Source: Punica granatum (taxonomy: Eukaryota; Streptophyta; Magnoliopsida; Myrtales; Lythraceae). Taken from it: DNA of 64,000 nt. This document shows, piece after piece, positions 45,066 to 57,200 of the stretch. A program made the position numbers and the translations under genes. Below the pieces are notes generated by a model that did no database searches, was not told where the DNA came from, and was given only the letters and a program-made list of their open reading frames with translations. The stretch spans positions 16,740,001 through 16,804,000 of the forward strand of contig NC_045130.1 of assembly GCF_007655135.1 (NCBI RefSeq). The letters run 5' to 3'. Numbering within the stretch: the stretch's first letter is position 1; each line of letters begins with the position of its first letter.

Positions 45066-46232
45066 AATGCTTCAAGCCTATATATTTGAAAAGAAATAGA
45101 TATCGCACATGGGGATTTCGCATTTGTTTTCCATGTAAAATTAGAGCCTATCAATCGGGCTATCTGGCCAAATTGATAGGCACACCCTAGCTAGCGGATC
45201 TATAATCGTCCGTCTCCTAATATTAAGGAAGAAAATATCACTGAACAAACAACTCAAGAACCAGCTTTATTATGTTGCCGGGATCATGACATGATATAAA
45301 CCCTAATTCTTGCCATTGCAATACAAGAAATAGTTAATTAGCTTAATCACATCAACTTCTTTTTGGACGACTTGCAGATAGCAACAACCATTGGAGAAGC
45401 TGCAAGGAAAGACCCGGGAGAGTACTGGGTGTCAGTAATGGAGGAGGAGCCGATGCCTGAAGTCATCAAAGGACTCATCGGTGCTCTTGACTCGCGAGCT
45501 GAAGAAGATCTTCCTCATGATCATTCCCGTATGCATCGTAGCCACAAGATGACCAAAAACTGTGAGATTGAGACCTCTGGTGATCGCAAGGAGAAGAAGC
45601 CCTATGCCAAGGACATCGAGCCCAGGCCCAACGTATCAGCTTATGGGGACGACAAAGTTAAAGTAGCTGGACACGATGAGGAGGAGAAAAAGAAGTTCAC
45701 TGATGAGTTTGAGCCAAGGCCCAATGTATCAGCATATGGCGACGATAGCACCAAGGCCGAAGAGAAGGAGAAGAAGAAGTTCACCGATGACTTTGAGCCT
45801 AGGCCCAACGTATCAGCATACGGGGACGATAGCACCAAGGTTGAAGAGAAGGAGAAGAAGAGGTTCACAGATGACTTTGAGCCTAGGCCCAACGTATCAG
45901 CATACGGGGATGATAGCGCCAAGGCCGAAGAGAAGAAGAAGAAGTTCACAGATGACTTTGAGCCTAGGCCTAATGTATCAGCATATGGTGACGATAGCAC
46001 CAAGGGTGAAGAGAAGCAAAAGAAGAAGTTCACAGATGACTTTGAGCCCAGGCCAAATGCATCGGCTTATGGTGAGGACCACGTCAAGCTGAGCAAAGAG
46101 GCAAAGAAGAAGCTAACTGATGACTTCGAGCCGAGGCCCAGCATCACTGATCATAGAGGCAAAGAAAAAGAGGAGAAACCATTCGCAGGAGATTTCGAGC
46201 CGAGGCCTAATGTGTCGGTCTACCAAAGCTAA
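44638..46232 (+). CDS. organ-specific protein S2/P4-like, DUF2775 family (two exons)
   Basis: Exon 1 is 44638-44679, giving MTLLAFVAFISLFS. The intron 44680-45377 starts GTAAGC and ends TTGCAG. Exon 2 is 45378-46232. The junction is in phase 0 and splits the secretion signal (residues 1 to about 22). The mature part starts ARKDPGEYWVSVMEEEPMPE, the family's typical opening. Eight repeats each hold EPRPNVSAY or a variant, mostly with KKFTDDF before and GDDSTK-type acidic/Lys linkers after, each unit near 27-28 residues. The predicted length is 298 residues, longer than family members with few repeats. The protein is probably secreted; the family's biochemical role is unknown. All frames are intact, so this looks like a working gene. 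Confidence 0.9.
44680..45377 (+). other. intron of organ-specific protein gene
   Basis: GT-AG intron of 698 bases inside the signal peptide coding region. It has a TA run at 45028-45058 and a B-box-like GGTTCGATAC near 44787 that may mark a SINE remnant. Confidence 0.85.
45594..46226 (+). repeat. eight tandem coding repeats
   Basis: Units of about 81-84 bases encode the EPRPNVSAY motif. The middle four (about 45690-46040) are the most alike, in DNA as well as protein, which points to recent unit duplication. The first and last are more diverged. Confidence 0.9.
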
Positions 46233-47356
46233 ATTAATCAGCGACTAGACTACAGATGTACGCAAGTCTAGAATGATCGAGTCCGATAATATAGTATTGT
46301 ACAAGGAGCAAGAATAAGCGTTGAGAGTGTGCTCTCTTGTGAATAGCAGTGTTGTCATCTCATGTGTATGTCTACTTGCGAACGTACCCATCTCAACGTC
46401 ATAGTAATGGTATGTGTTTTACCTGGTATTTTGAATTTAGCTTTTTTTCTTTTTTTACTTGAGAGTATTTTGGTCGTCAGTCGTCTGTATTATTAGAAAA
46501 TCTTAAATGAATTTTTTCCTATGGTATCAACACAAAGAGCTCATTAATTCTTGCGACCGTCGATTGAGGTGCTGAGATATGATTCATTCTAGCACAGTAG
46601 AAACTCTCCTTTATACTTAGTTTAAATACGAAAAAAAATGGAGGGAAAGGAGGGAGTATAAATACAAAAAAAAAATGGAGAGAAAGGAAGGGAAGAGGAG
46701 AAAAAGTTAATTGTAAGGGGAAAAAAAATCATACAACTTTCCCTCTCCCCTCCCCTTCCGTTTTCTCCAATTTTCTTGATTCAAACGGAAAGTTTAATAT
46801 AGTGCAGCCTAGACATTAAGCGCGTATACTTTTATGATATGTTTATCCATATGGTCTTTAACAATATGCAACTTGTGACATGGTGCCACGTGGTATACCC
46901 GTTATACTCAATAAAGTATTGCTAACAACAACAAAAATTTAAAGTTTTCTCTATTCTTTCTTCAAAATAAAGAGAAAAATAAAACTCTTTTAAACGAAAA
47001 TTTTTGGAGGTTGGAGCTATCTTTTAACTTGACACTCAAGCTTTAACTTACATTTTTAAGGAATTAACCTTTGTTTTTGCTTTTACCATGTTCAATCAAA
47101 TAATTAATCTTAAGCACATGTTATCTAATTTTCTTGCCTGATCAAATTATTTCTTATCTAATTCTTGATTTAATAATCATGAAGAGAATGCAAAAAGAAA
47201 TTATGAATTTAATAAGTTTTTAAAAAAGAGAGTAGCTTTTCCTTCAATAAATTAAATTAGGTTACTTAAATTTTTAAAATTTGTCATGACAAAAGACTGT
47301 AACATTTTATGTAAAAATTCTCAATTTTTTTCGGCTTACAGGCTTTTTAATAGTAT

Positions 47357-47358
<2 letters not shown>
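46233..47358. other. 3' flank and AT-rich intergenic DNA
   Basis: It includes the 3' untranslated region of the organ-specific protein gene; no perfect AATAAA lies close, but AAGAATAAGCG near 46310 may serve. Beyond about 46450 nothing is recognised. Confidence 0.4.
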
Positions 47359-47394
<36 letters not shown>

Positions 47395-47405
47395 TGGTGA
47401 AGAAA

Positions 47406-47424
47406 CCACGTGCGTTGCACGTGG
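47406..47424 (-). other. Helitron-like 3' hairpin, degenerate
   Basis: CCACGTGC and GCACGTGG pair around a GTT loop. On the minus strand a Helitron-like spacer follows, but the last bases read CCAA rather than CTRR. A TA run (47359-47388) adjoins. No matching 5' end was found to the right. Confidence 0.3.
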
Positions 47425-48689
47425 AGTATATGTTGAATTTTTTGGGCCTTATGTTAAGACCATAAAAAGTGTCATTTGAGGAGGTTGACTAAGTGTTTTA
47501 CTATGCTAATACATCATATATCACATTATGTTTGTTTTAAATCCTTTAAGATAAATAAACATAGTTGAATGTGTTTTGTAAATTTGTATTGAAAAGTGAA
47601 ACTACAGTACTTGAAGTATTGCTAGCTAAATGAGGCCGCAAGGTGTAAAATATATATTACAAATGTACATATCCATTAATGCCATTGTTATTTTTCTCAA
47701 AGATATACCAAATGCACGATTCTTGTTGATTGCCTTATCCCCTTTTATCGTAAATGTGCACGTCCTTCCTTTCAGTTTACTAGGTCTTCATGGTAAGGAA
47801 TGTTGTTTTCATCCTGGCTCATTAAAAGTTAAAAAAAATCTTATTTTTCCTTGGATATAGAAGTAATTAATAATATATATTTGAACCATAATTGAAGACC
47901 AAAATACTTACTTTAAAATGATGTGCAATTAATGGCTTGTTTGGTTTACCGAAAAATATGTCTTATCATTTTCATGGATGAAATGAGGGTATCAATTAGA
48001 AGACCAATAATCTTTTCAGCTACGCCAAACATAGTTATGAAATGCCTGTCGGCTACCATCATCAGCAACAACTTTCAATATGTACCTAAATATTTGTTAT
48101 AGTAACATAAGGCAATTGATCCACATGTGTTGGTGTAAAATAAAAATGCATTCATCGAACTTTCTTACCTAGAAAAGTATTTTACATCGTCATTTTCATA
48201 ATTTGAACATTCTGCGGCAGATTGTTGAGTGGTGACTTTTCTTTAAAACTTCGCACATGCATTATACCATGGCTAACTTCCATTATCAATGTCAATCATC
48301 GTCGTTGTAATGGAGTAGTAAAATTCTACATACAAATTTAACTATTTAGAATATTAGTTGGACAATAATATATGTGTAAATAAGATAAAAACATAATTAT
48401 GCAATAAATATGAAATTTCATGAAGTGTAATATTGACGGTAATGCATTAATATTGTGCATTTTATACCTGAAAATCAGAGAAGTCATCATCCATCAGACC
48501 ATATATTTTTATCTTCTCGTAATTGACATTCCTTAGGTCTTTGACCAAACCACCACTATTTTCGAATATCCTATAATTCAATTGATTTTATTATTTGAAT
48601 AATGTAAAACAATTCCTCCAATTGGTTCTATTTCCTGTCGCTATTTCGTAGCAATTAAATTAACTGAAAGGAAAAATGTAAATCGTAAA
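47425..48689. other. AT-rich intergenic DNA
   Basis: Nothing recognised. A plus-strand frame at 47630-47860 has no known domain. Confidence 0.35.
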
Positions 48690-49269
48690 TGTGCGGACCC
48701 GAATTTTGTCTCTTCGGGGCCCGCATACGTGCGATTGATCGCACAGCTTGGAAGTGTCCACCTTGCCGTGAGGAAGCATGACAAACATGAATGAGAAGAA
48801 TTCGCCACTATCTGTTTACGACTTAGAAGTCGAGGATCGATGAGTTGCCCAGACCTAGGGATAATGGATACACCTAGTTGCTAAGGCATATGACTTTGCG
48901 GAACTAGGAGTTCCGAGTTCGGAGGTTCTGTTACGTGCGAGCCTATATTCCACAAGCCCTATTGGTACTCCGGTTTGTCTAAAGTTTGCCCTTTTTTAAT
49001 TTACTTACCGCTTGATTAGGCTTTGCTCATCTCGCTTATTTTGACATCGTAAATTTGTGGAAATAATCGATTCGGCTTAAGGGACCGAAAAATGAACGGA
49101 TCCTCAAGTTAGGGGATCGGTTCACCGTCCTTGCATCTCGGCTAACTATGCCATGATGGTTGATTCACCGCGTGGGCCGGGCCCGCGACTCGTGTGGCCA
49201 GCTCATCTAGGGGACCCGTAAACTGACTCGACCGGTTTCGACTCTCAGACTCTACGCTTGCCGATTGGG
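48690..49269 (-). repeat. truncated Ogre-like LTR at duplication breakpoint
   Basis: It starts TGTGCGGACCCGAATTTTG and follows the old LTR at 6068 and 54205 through CTTGCCGATTGGG. There it stops abruptly and joins the first base of copy B. It is the same family and orientation as the old LTR. Confidence 0.8.
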
Positions 49270-49287
49270 TTTGTTGAAGTGATTAAT

Positions 49288-49500
49288 TCACTTATCCTTA
49301 ATGTTTGGCAAAGAGGAAGAAGAATCAATTGAAGCGAAAGTTGACGATCCACATTTAGGGTTGGTGCTGGTCTTTCTATTACCGATATCTTCAGACTCTA
49401 GAGAGCACATCACTTTTCTATTCCTCTTGGTCGAAGGGTTGAGGACAATACCTCCAACATTCATTGTGGGGTTATCAGCACCTTGTGATGCAACTGAGCC
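49288..49500 (-). pseudogene. Lys/Arg-rich hypothetical protein, copy B, C-terminal half
   Basis: This half corresponds to 4940-5150 in copy A and ends PNIKDK. It has the block KRNRKVMCSLES and the Ser-rich tail. The N-terminal half lies at 53312-53484 on the other side of a solo LTR. The frame on both sides is open, so before the insertion this copy encoded an unbroken protein of about 125 residues of unknown function. Confidence 0.5.
49496..49500. repeat. target site duplication of solo LTR, left
   Basis: GAGCC, repeated at 53312-53316. The empty site in copy A is GAGCCTGACAC at about 5149. Confidence 0.92.
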
Positions 49501-52500
49501 TGTCAGCACCTCGTTTCGGTTCACTGGCTCCAGAAGGTGGCTCCGGAAGGGGTAAAATCGTCATTCTATCGCCCATATGAGGGAAGTATTTCCGATTAAT
49601 TGATCGAGCATTCGCGACTTCTGGAAATAGGACATTTTCTTAATTTAACGTCACGTGCGTGAACGTCAAATTTCAAAATTCAGGACGAAAACTTCGGAAA
49701 ATATTTTATTGCACGATATTGACCCATAAATTTTTCTGGACGCAATGCCAGTCACGGATCATTTTTTGGACATTCAATTGCAAAGACGAGAATTTTAATC
49801 TCCACGCGCGTTAAATTTGAATTTTCGAATTTCTAAAAAAAAAAGTCAGAAAAGTCAGAGTCGGTTAGAACCGATCAGAGCAGTTCTGACCGACTAATTT
49901 AAAAATTAATTTTAAAAAAAAAGGTGGCAACGGTCAGTTGACCGTTGCCTCTCCATCCTCCCCCTATTTTGTCCTCTTTTTCCTTCTTCTTCTCCCTTCC
50001 TTTTGCCCCCGACTCTTCCTCCTTCTTCTCTTCTCTCCTTCTTCTTTCCAAAAAAAAAACGAAAACCCTAATGAAAAGAAAAAGAAAACGAAACCCTAGC
50101 CGCCACATTCTTCACCTCTTTTTCCTTCTTCTTCTTCTTTTCTTTCAATCGGATATAAAAGGAAACTCGTATCTCGTTTTGGAAGGAAACTCGCAGCTCA
50201 TTATGGAAAAAAAAAGGCAGCACATTCGGCAAGAAAACCCTAAGCTCGCCCGGATGAATAAATAAGAGGAAAAGAAAAAAAAAAGGGGCTCTCAGCTGGC
50301 GGGGATCCGAAACTCCGAAAATAAAAAAGAGAAAAGAAAACCCTCAGTTCCCCGGTGCTATTCCCCCACAGCTCGACTCCTCACGCCTGCGGTTTCCCCG
50401 GAATTCCCTCAGCTCAGACATCGAAGTCCTCTGCCTCCTCCTGCTCGAACTCGGGATATAACTCCACGGGACTCGATCTCTTCGATTCCTTGTCGCGCGA
50501 GCCTTCCGCTAGGACCACCACTCTTCTCCTCCCTATTTTCATTTTTTTAAACCGGATCTGCCGTGCTTCCCGATTGCAGGGGCGACGCTCGTGAACGGCC
50601 AGGATCGTTCGCGCGCTTAGCAGCACCGTTCGTGCGCCCAGCAGCCCAGCCAGTGTCGGTCCAGCAATTCGGCCCGCGGCAAGCAGCCCAACTAGTCCAA
50701 CAGCCCACGCTTTAGTTCGGCCCAATCCGTCTCCATCAGCCCAGTGCAGTAGAGGTCCAATTCGGCCCAATTCAGCCCAATCTGCCCCCCATCGGCCCAG
50801 TCCAGTCCATCGGCCCAGTTCGGCCCACTCCCCAGCAGCCCAACTCGTCTGGCAAAATTCTGCCCCTATTCTTCTCAAAAAAGGTAAATTCCCGACTTAG
50901 TGGCATGTTTAGGACTCCATTTTTTAATATTAATTTTGCTTGGATGGATATGACATGAAATGAGTGTTCTTGGGCTGCGTGGGTGATCAGATTTGTCCCG
51001 AACTCAATTTTACAAACTTTCCATTTTGTCTCATTTCAATCCTGAGGATGCATTTTATTTTTTTAGATCTGGCCCGAATTTAAAAATCATTTCAGTCGAG
51101 TCCCGACCATTTTTACCATTTTCCAATCAGTCCTAGAATGTTCTAGAATTTTTCAATCATCCCAAAGAACTTTTCAAGTTGTTTCAGTTTAGTTCTGAGA
51201 CTATTTTTCGCCCTTTTCAGATCTGCCCCTAATTTTAAAATTCTTTTCAGTTACGTCCCAGCCATTTTTACCATTTTCCAATCAGACCTTGAATCTTTCA
51301 GAATTTCTAAACCAGTTCCGGGAATTTTTTACATTGTTTTAGTTCAATCCTTTGGGAATTTTTCACTTTTCAGATTGGTCCGAACTTTCAAATTCGTTTC
51401 AAAAAGTCTTGGGACATTTTCAGTAATTTTCATACAGTCCTGAATTTCCAAAATTTACAAATCGATCCCTGAAACTTTATTCGAATTTTTAAATCAGTCC
51501 TTGTTCTTTTAAAATTATTCAAGTCAGTTCCTGGACATTTTTTAAAGATACCCAATCCTTTCCTACTTGGATTCTCGACTGATAACGTATATGCCCTGCT
51601 CAAATATTTTTTGTTTCAGTAATTATATATATATAACATGACAATGTGTGTTCTTTTATGTTTTCCCGCTTCCATGATTCGGTGTCGTTTTATCGATTCA
51701 GTTAATATTATGTTTGTGTATATTTGTATGTGTTTATCGTGATCATGGCAGTATCGATTGTGTAAAAATATGTATGTTTATCGTACTTGACGTGATAATG
51801 TGCTCTTGATCCGTATTTTAAATGTTTTATTTTCTCGTTTTAATCGAAACATTTACATGAATCGGTTTAATTATGCAAACTCGGCCTAGAATCTAATTTT
51901 TTTTTAATTCCAAGACGTCGGAAATTAGAGTTTATTGGGTAGTCCACTAATGGCTATTCCGACGACTCGAAATTCGTAAATTAAAGCATTCGGCGAATTT
52001 ATAATTAACCTAAAATTCTATATACGGGGTAATCGGGACGTTAAATTTGGCTAAATTAAATCACTTGGTTCCTTTAAATGAATTGCATGAATCGATTAAC
52101 AATGTGTAATCACATCGACAATTCAAGAACTGTTAGTCATGCCCTTTAAAAAAAATTTCACAATTTCAAAAGCACCGAGATACGTGCAACGTAACATTGA
52201 TTTTCCATATACACACATATTTCCCGATTCAAGGGCATGACTACCGGTTCTTGTCCTGCCGTCATCCTAGCATAGGTTTGTGCATAGAATGGGTCAAAAC
52301 ACGGAAAAACAAATTAATCATAAACTTGGCTTAATCAAGCATGGGCAAATAGTCAAGTAAAGGGTTAGGTTTTGGGTTTTCAAGGAAAAACACTCTTGTC
52401 ATAACCTGTAAAAGCCACATCATCACGATACGGAATAATTTAAAAATAACCCACACATCATGTCTGTCGGGTCCGTTAAAATAACGCCGAATACTACATG

Positions 52501-53311
52501 TACTCCCCATCACCCCATTCGTTTGTTTTAGGGTAGGATTTGCATGCCAAGATACCCCGGTTAATAATAGGATAACCCATGTAAATTTGGCAAAAATAAA
52601 ATCTCATTCTTTGTTTATCTGTGCTTATTTGTTATATTCTTGTACTTGTTTGTTATGCGGATCGGGTCTGAACTCTTAGGATACGATTTACACAGGTCCA
52701 ACGCCCATAACCGTCGATCACGGGGTCCAATGCCCCATACACCGAGTGCGCACCTTAATTTAATTTTCAGTCTTTTCCAAAACCATACAGTGAGCATGAG
52801 TGAAATAATGGTCGAACGCAAACCGATCGGGATTCAGTTATTGTAATTTGTCTTTTATTTATTTGAGAGAACAATGTAAGGATTTATATTTTATATTTAT
52901 TCATGTAATAATCCCGGTCGGAAAGTGGACGGTTCGAGTGTTTCTTCGAATTTACGGTATCAAAACGGGCGAGTCAAGTGCAACCCTAAATCATGCAGTA
53001 AATAAATAAAATGGCAAGCCTAGCAAGCTAGAATACCGAAAGGACGTGTGGGATATAGGCCCACACGTAATAGAACCCTCGAATTCGAAATTTCCGATTC
53101 CATACAGACCATTACCTTAATATATTAGGTGTATCCAATACCCCTAGACCCGGGCAACTCACCAGCTCTCGACCTTCGGGTCGTAAACAGGTAGTGGCGA
53201 CTCCTTCACACGTGCGTCCATCGCGCGTCCCCGGGAAGGTGGACACTCCCAAGCCGCGTTGCACAGGCTCGCGCCTGCGTGCCCCGACGAGACGAAATTC
53301 GGGTGCGCACA
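49501..53311 (+). mobile_element. solo LTR of an Ogre-like family, 3.8 kb
   Basis: It runs from TGTCAGCACC to GTGCGCACA and is flanked by GAGCC on both sides. Its end, inverted, reads TGTGCGCACCCGAATTTCG, the same terminus as the element at 7020. It is in the opposite orientation to that element. Inside are a CT-rich zone (49950-50120), a stretch with repeated GGCCCA-type motifs (50600-50840), and degenerate subrepeats of about 150 bp (51090-51550). No internal genes remain, so it is the product of recombination between two LTRs. Confidence 0.9.
51090..51550. repeat. about 150-bp subrepeats in solo LTR
   Basis: Forms of AGTCCCGACCATTTTTACC followed by ATTTTCCAATCAGWCC recur near 51098, 51254 and 51403. 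This is the inverted counterpart of the subrepeat zone in the 3.27-kb LTRs. Confidence 0.65.
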
Positions 53312-53316
53312 GAGCC
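53312..53316. repeat. target site duplication of solo LTR, right
   Basis: GAGCC, matching 49496-49500. Confidence 0.92.
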
Positions 53317-53484
53317 CGACACTTTTCTCTTCCCCTTGGTCAAACTACCATAAAAAGTCATATCCTCTTTCATAACAGTATTGGACTCCACAGAGTAAGC
53401 AACTTTTCTCTTCTTCTTCTTCGAACTATTGGGGATAGTCCTTTCCCCATTCTTGCGAGGATTGATTTTACTATTATGGGGCAT
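53312..53484 (-). pseudogene. Lys/Arg-rich hypothetical protein, copy B, N-terminal half
   Basis: It starts at the ATG at 53484-53482 (MPHNSKINPRKNGERTIPN), then has KKKKRKVAYSVES and KGKRKVSGSV, and is cut by the solo LTR. The N-terminal frame is intact here while copy A is frameshifted, so B shows the ancestral start. Confidence 0.5.
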
Positions 53485-54204
53485 TTTTTGACACGGAATA
53501 AGGAAAGTATGGATGACAATTGAAACATTTGATTAGTTTTATATTGTGTGAAGGGATGTCACTGAACCATTATGAGTTTTCATTTTTGAACGGTTGAGAA
53601 TATTGGGATCGTCTTTTTATTTTTTCTTTCGGGAACTATTGAGGTCTCCAATAGTTTGGTGATTGTGGACGGTCACAAGCGAGGATAATCATCCAAAATT
53701 ATTCTTTTTTTCTAAATTTTTTTTAATTTTTTTGCATCCTGTCTACTCATTATTGTTTATATCTTAAATTAAGCAAAAATCTCATAACTGATTTTATTTT
53801 ATTATTCTCTAATTTATTGTCCTATTTTTAAGGAATTGAATTTAAAAATATATAAATTGGAAAATTTATCCTATAAATCCGGCAACAACTGCCACATTAC
53901 TCTCTTTGTCTCTCTCCCCCTCAATTTGCAACCGAGAAAAAGATAAAAATCCAACCTAAAGACGTAAGTGTCCAGCCGAGAAAAATCACCCGTAAGTGAT
54001 GATCTATTTTGAAATTCCGCTATTGTTCATCTTATTATAATAAAATTTGCTTGTATGATTATTTGAAGATTGAAGGCCATAGCAGGTGCCAAACTATAAT
54101 AGTGTATAGGCTACAACGATCCTTTTTAAAGGTTTAATTAAACATTGTAAAGCAATTAATAATTAATAAAAGGAAGCAAATACCGGTCATTTTAATGCTA
54201 GTTG
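53485..54204. other. AT-rich duplicated intergenic DNA, copy B
   Basis: Counterpart of 5322-6067. No gene seen. Confidence 0.5.
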
Positions 54205-57200
54205 TGCGGACCCGAATTTCGTCTCGTCGGGGCCCACATGCTTGCACGCCGATCGCATGGCTTGGGAGTGTATACCTTCCCGGGAGGCGTGTGAATGACA
54301 CATGTGAGGAGGAGTCGCCACTACCCATTTACGACCCCGAAGGTCGAGGACCAGCGAATTGCCCAAGTCTAGGGATAATGGACACACCTAGTTAGCTAAG
54401 GCATATGGTCGGCGAAACTGAGGGTTCCAAGTTCGGGGGTTCTATTACGTGTGAGCCTATATTCCGCACGCTCGATCGGTACTTTGGTTTGTCTAGAGTT
54501 TGAACTTTTTTTTAATTTATTTCAAGGATTAGGTTTCGCTCATCTCGCACAGTTTGACACCGTAAATTCATGGAAGCAATTGGTTTGAGTTAAGAGACTG
54601 AAAGAGGAGCGGGTCTTCAGGTTAAGGGATTGGTACATTGTCCTCGCGTCTCGGCTAACCGAGCCGAGATGGCCGGTTCACCATGTGGATCAGGCCCGTG
54701 ACTTGTGTGGTCCCATTGGTCTTAAGGACCCGTAAATCGACTCAACGATTCCGACCCTCAGACCTCACGCTTGCCGACTGGGATCGTTACATAAATGATT
54801 ATACAAATAAATACCTGTCATTGTACTCTCACTAATAATTACAAATACAACAAATGGATTTCGGTCGACTCACGTTCGACCAATATTCTACTCTTGCTCA
54901 CGGTGAGGTTGGAAAGACTGAAACTGAAGTTAATGCGACACAAACTCATGAGAGCCAAAGGTCGGGCGATTGAACCGACGGGTCCTTGGAGGACTGAATG
55001 GTCCTCGAAATAGCTGTGGGAACGGTCGAGCTCCCGGGTAGTTGTCTAACTTTGTTTTGTGCATCCTGACCCAAGTCATCCTCGCTTGGATACTACAAGG
55101 GTCGAAACAGTGACTGGAGACTAGACTCCATGCGACGCTCAAGTTGCGCGCGCTCAGTGTGTGTGGGGGCGTTGGACCTTATGATCGATGATTGGGGGGG
55201 CGTTGGACCACGTGTGAATCATGTCCTATAGAGTCAGGCTCGACCCGCAAGAAAACATAGAAAAACATATGGAAACGGATGAAAACGGATAAAAACAAAT
55301 AAAAACAAATAAAATTAGACGAAATAGACAAGTTGTGCGTTAATTGTCGTGTTTAAGTGATTATCAAATTATGAGCCGGGGTTGCTTAACAATCACGTTT
55401 CCTATGTTTTGATTGTATCGAGTTTGAAGTTAATCTGATTTTTATTTTATTTTTATTTTTTTGTGTTTTAACTCGTTCTAAGCACCCAACTTAGAAAAGT
55501 GGGGGGTGCGAAGCACTATAGGGGTGCTAAGGTCTCTACTCATGTCCAATGAAGAACCAGACGACCTTTCACAAGACGTCTCAGCTCGCGTCTCTAGTCT
55601 ATTTTCCTAAGCGCCCGAATTTACGTCAGAACGACAGAAACATTTTGGTCGGGTAAAGAGGGTTATGCAAATGAAACATGCGCCTGCACGGCCTGCCCAT
55701 CTTTACCCGTGGTTCGAAGTGTTAGCGGATCATGAATCGATAATCGTGCCATTGATCCGAAAAAATGTGTGTGTGTGTGTGTATAAAAGGTCGAGACCAC
55801 GCAACACGGATCGTAGAAAGTCTGTAGCTGGTGTCAACCAATCCCTTGGACCTGTCGGGGTCATGTAGACCTTGAAAGAATAAAAAAACTGGTCGTTCTG
55901 CCCGGAAGTGGTGTATAAAAACTTGAGCATTCCAACGCAAGCTGCCTCAAATCGGGCCCAAACTCGAGTCAAGATATGCGAGTACTCCCTAAATATCCAT
56001 GCTATGCGTGCTACATGTCTCGGTATTTTTGTTGGAAATTGCAGATTTTGAAAAGGGCGTGACCATCAGTTCATGAATTGTAGACACAATTACAGATTAT
56101 TGGCCGATTTGTGTGATTCATGAGCAAAGTCAAGTGGAATTTATTAGCCAAGTTGAACATCCCGATTGCTATGCACGTGAAATCAATTAAATCGAGTGAG
56201 TTTGCTGAATGCCGTGGTGAGCATGATCAGGTGGGAATAATGGAGAAACTAAAAGAGAGAGAGACAATGAGGAAGAGAGGACTGAGGTGTGATGGAGATG
56301 CTAGACGTTGATTGCTAGATCTAGACTTGCAGAGAGGAAGAAGAAGAAGAAGAGAGTGTTCTAGGAGCCCCGAGAGGTGCAGGTGAGCGGAAGAGGGTGA
56401 TCGAGTCCTGGTGAAGGGAATGAGGCAATGTGGCTTTGTTGCTTGAGTAGGAGTCGAGAAAGAGGGACTGAGAGAGTTGAAGATGAAGATAGGAGGAAGG
56501 TGGTCCCGAAGAAATGATTAGAAGGGAGCTGATGGTGATGAAGGAGCAGTGAGGAGAACGAGGTCGCTGGGGCAACATAAGACAACTCATAGTGATAGGA
56601 AAGTCATAAAGATGTGATAGAGATGGTGAGAAGGAAGAAGAAGAGGTTGGTTAGTTCAGAGTAGCCAGAAGAAGCAGAAGGTGGTGAGTGTTGCAGGAAG
56701 GAGAAGAAGAAGTTGATGATGGAGATGGTCTGAAGATGACGATGATGGGGAATGTAGAGTTGCAGGATATGGAGAAGGTGTAGAAAAAGAGCAGAAGGAG
56801 CAGGGATGGGCTGCAAAAGGAAGCAGCCATTTGCAGAGCAGGAGGCCATCCTGTTACAGAGAAGATAAAGAAAGAAAAATAAAAGAAAAGAAAGAAAATG
56901 AAGCCAACAAATCTGTCATGGGGTCAGCCAAGTGGGCCATTTGGCCGACCCCTCTGCCTGCTATTCCTTCTTGTTTTTTTTTTAATTACTCGTTTGGGCG
57001 CCCTTCGAGCGAAATTCAATTTCTCAAGATCCATCGATATTTTCAGAATGAATACTTTGAATTCGAGAAATTCAAAAACTAATCGACTTTATGAGAATTT
57101 CTATTTGCATCGATGGTGATCGAATCTCGATAAAAATCGACATCGAACCTCCGACACGCGTAGATCATAATTGCTCTATTATTTTCGAAATTCAATCTCT

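Noticed and set aside
45641..46092. Other open frames over the organ-specific protein repeats on both strands
   Set aside because: Shadows of the coding repeats; only the frame joined to the signal-peptide exon has the family motifs.
50414..50878. 154-codon minus frame in the solo LTR
   Set aside because: Repeated GGCCCA-type sequence gives Trp/Gly/Ala-rich text without a domain; the partner LTR family shows nothing similar.
56321..56849. Ser/Leu-rich minus frames in the purine-rich insert
   Set aside because: Low-complexity product of a GA-rich strand; absent from copy A.
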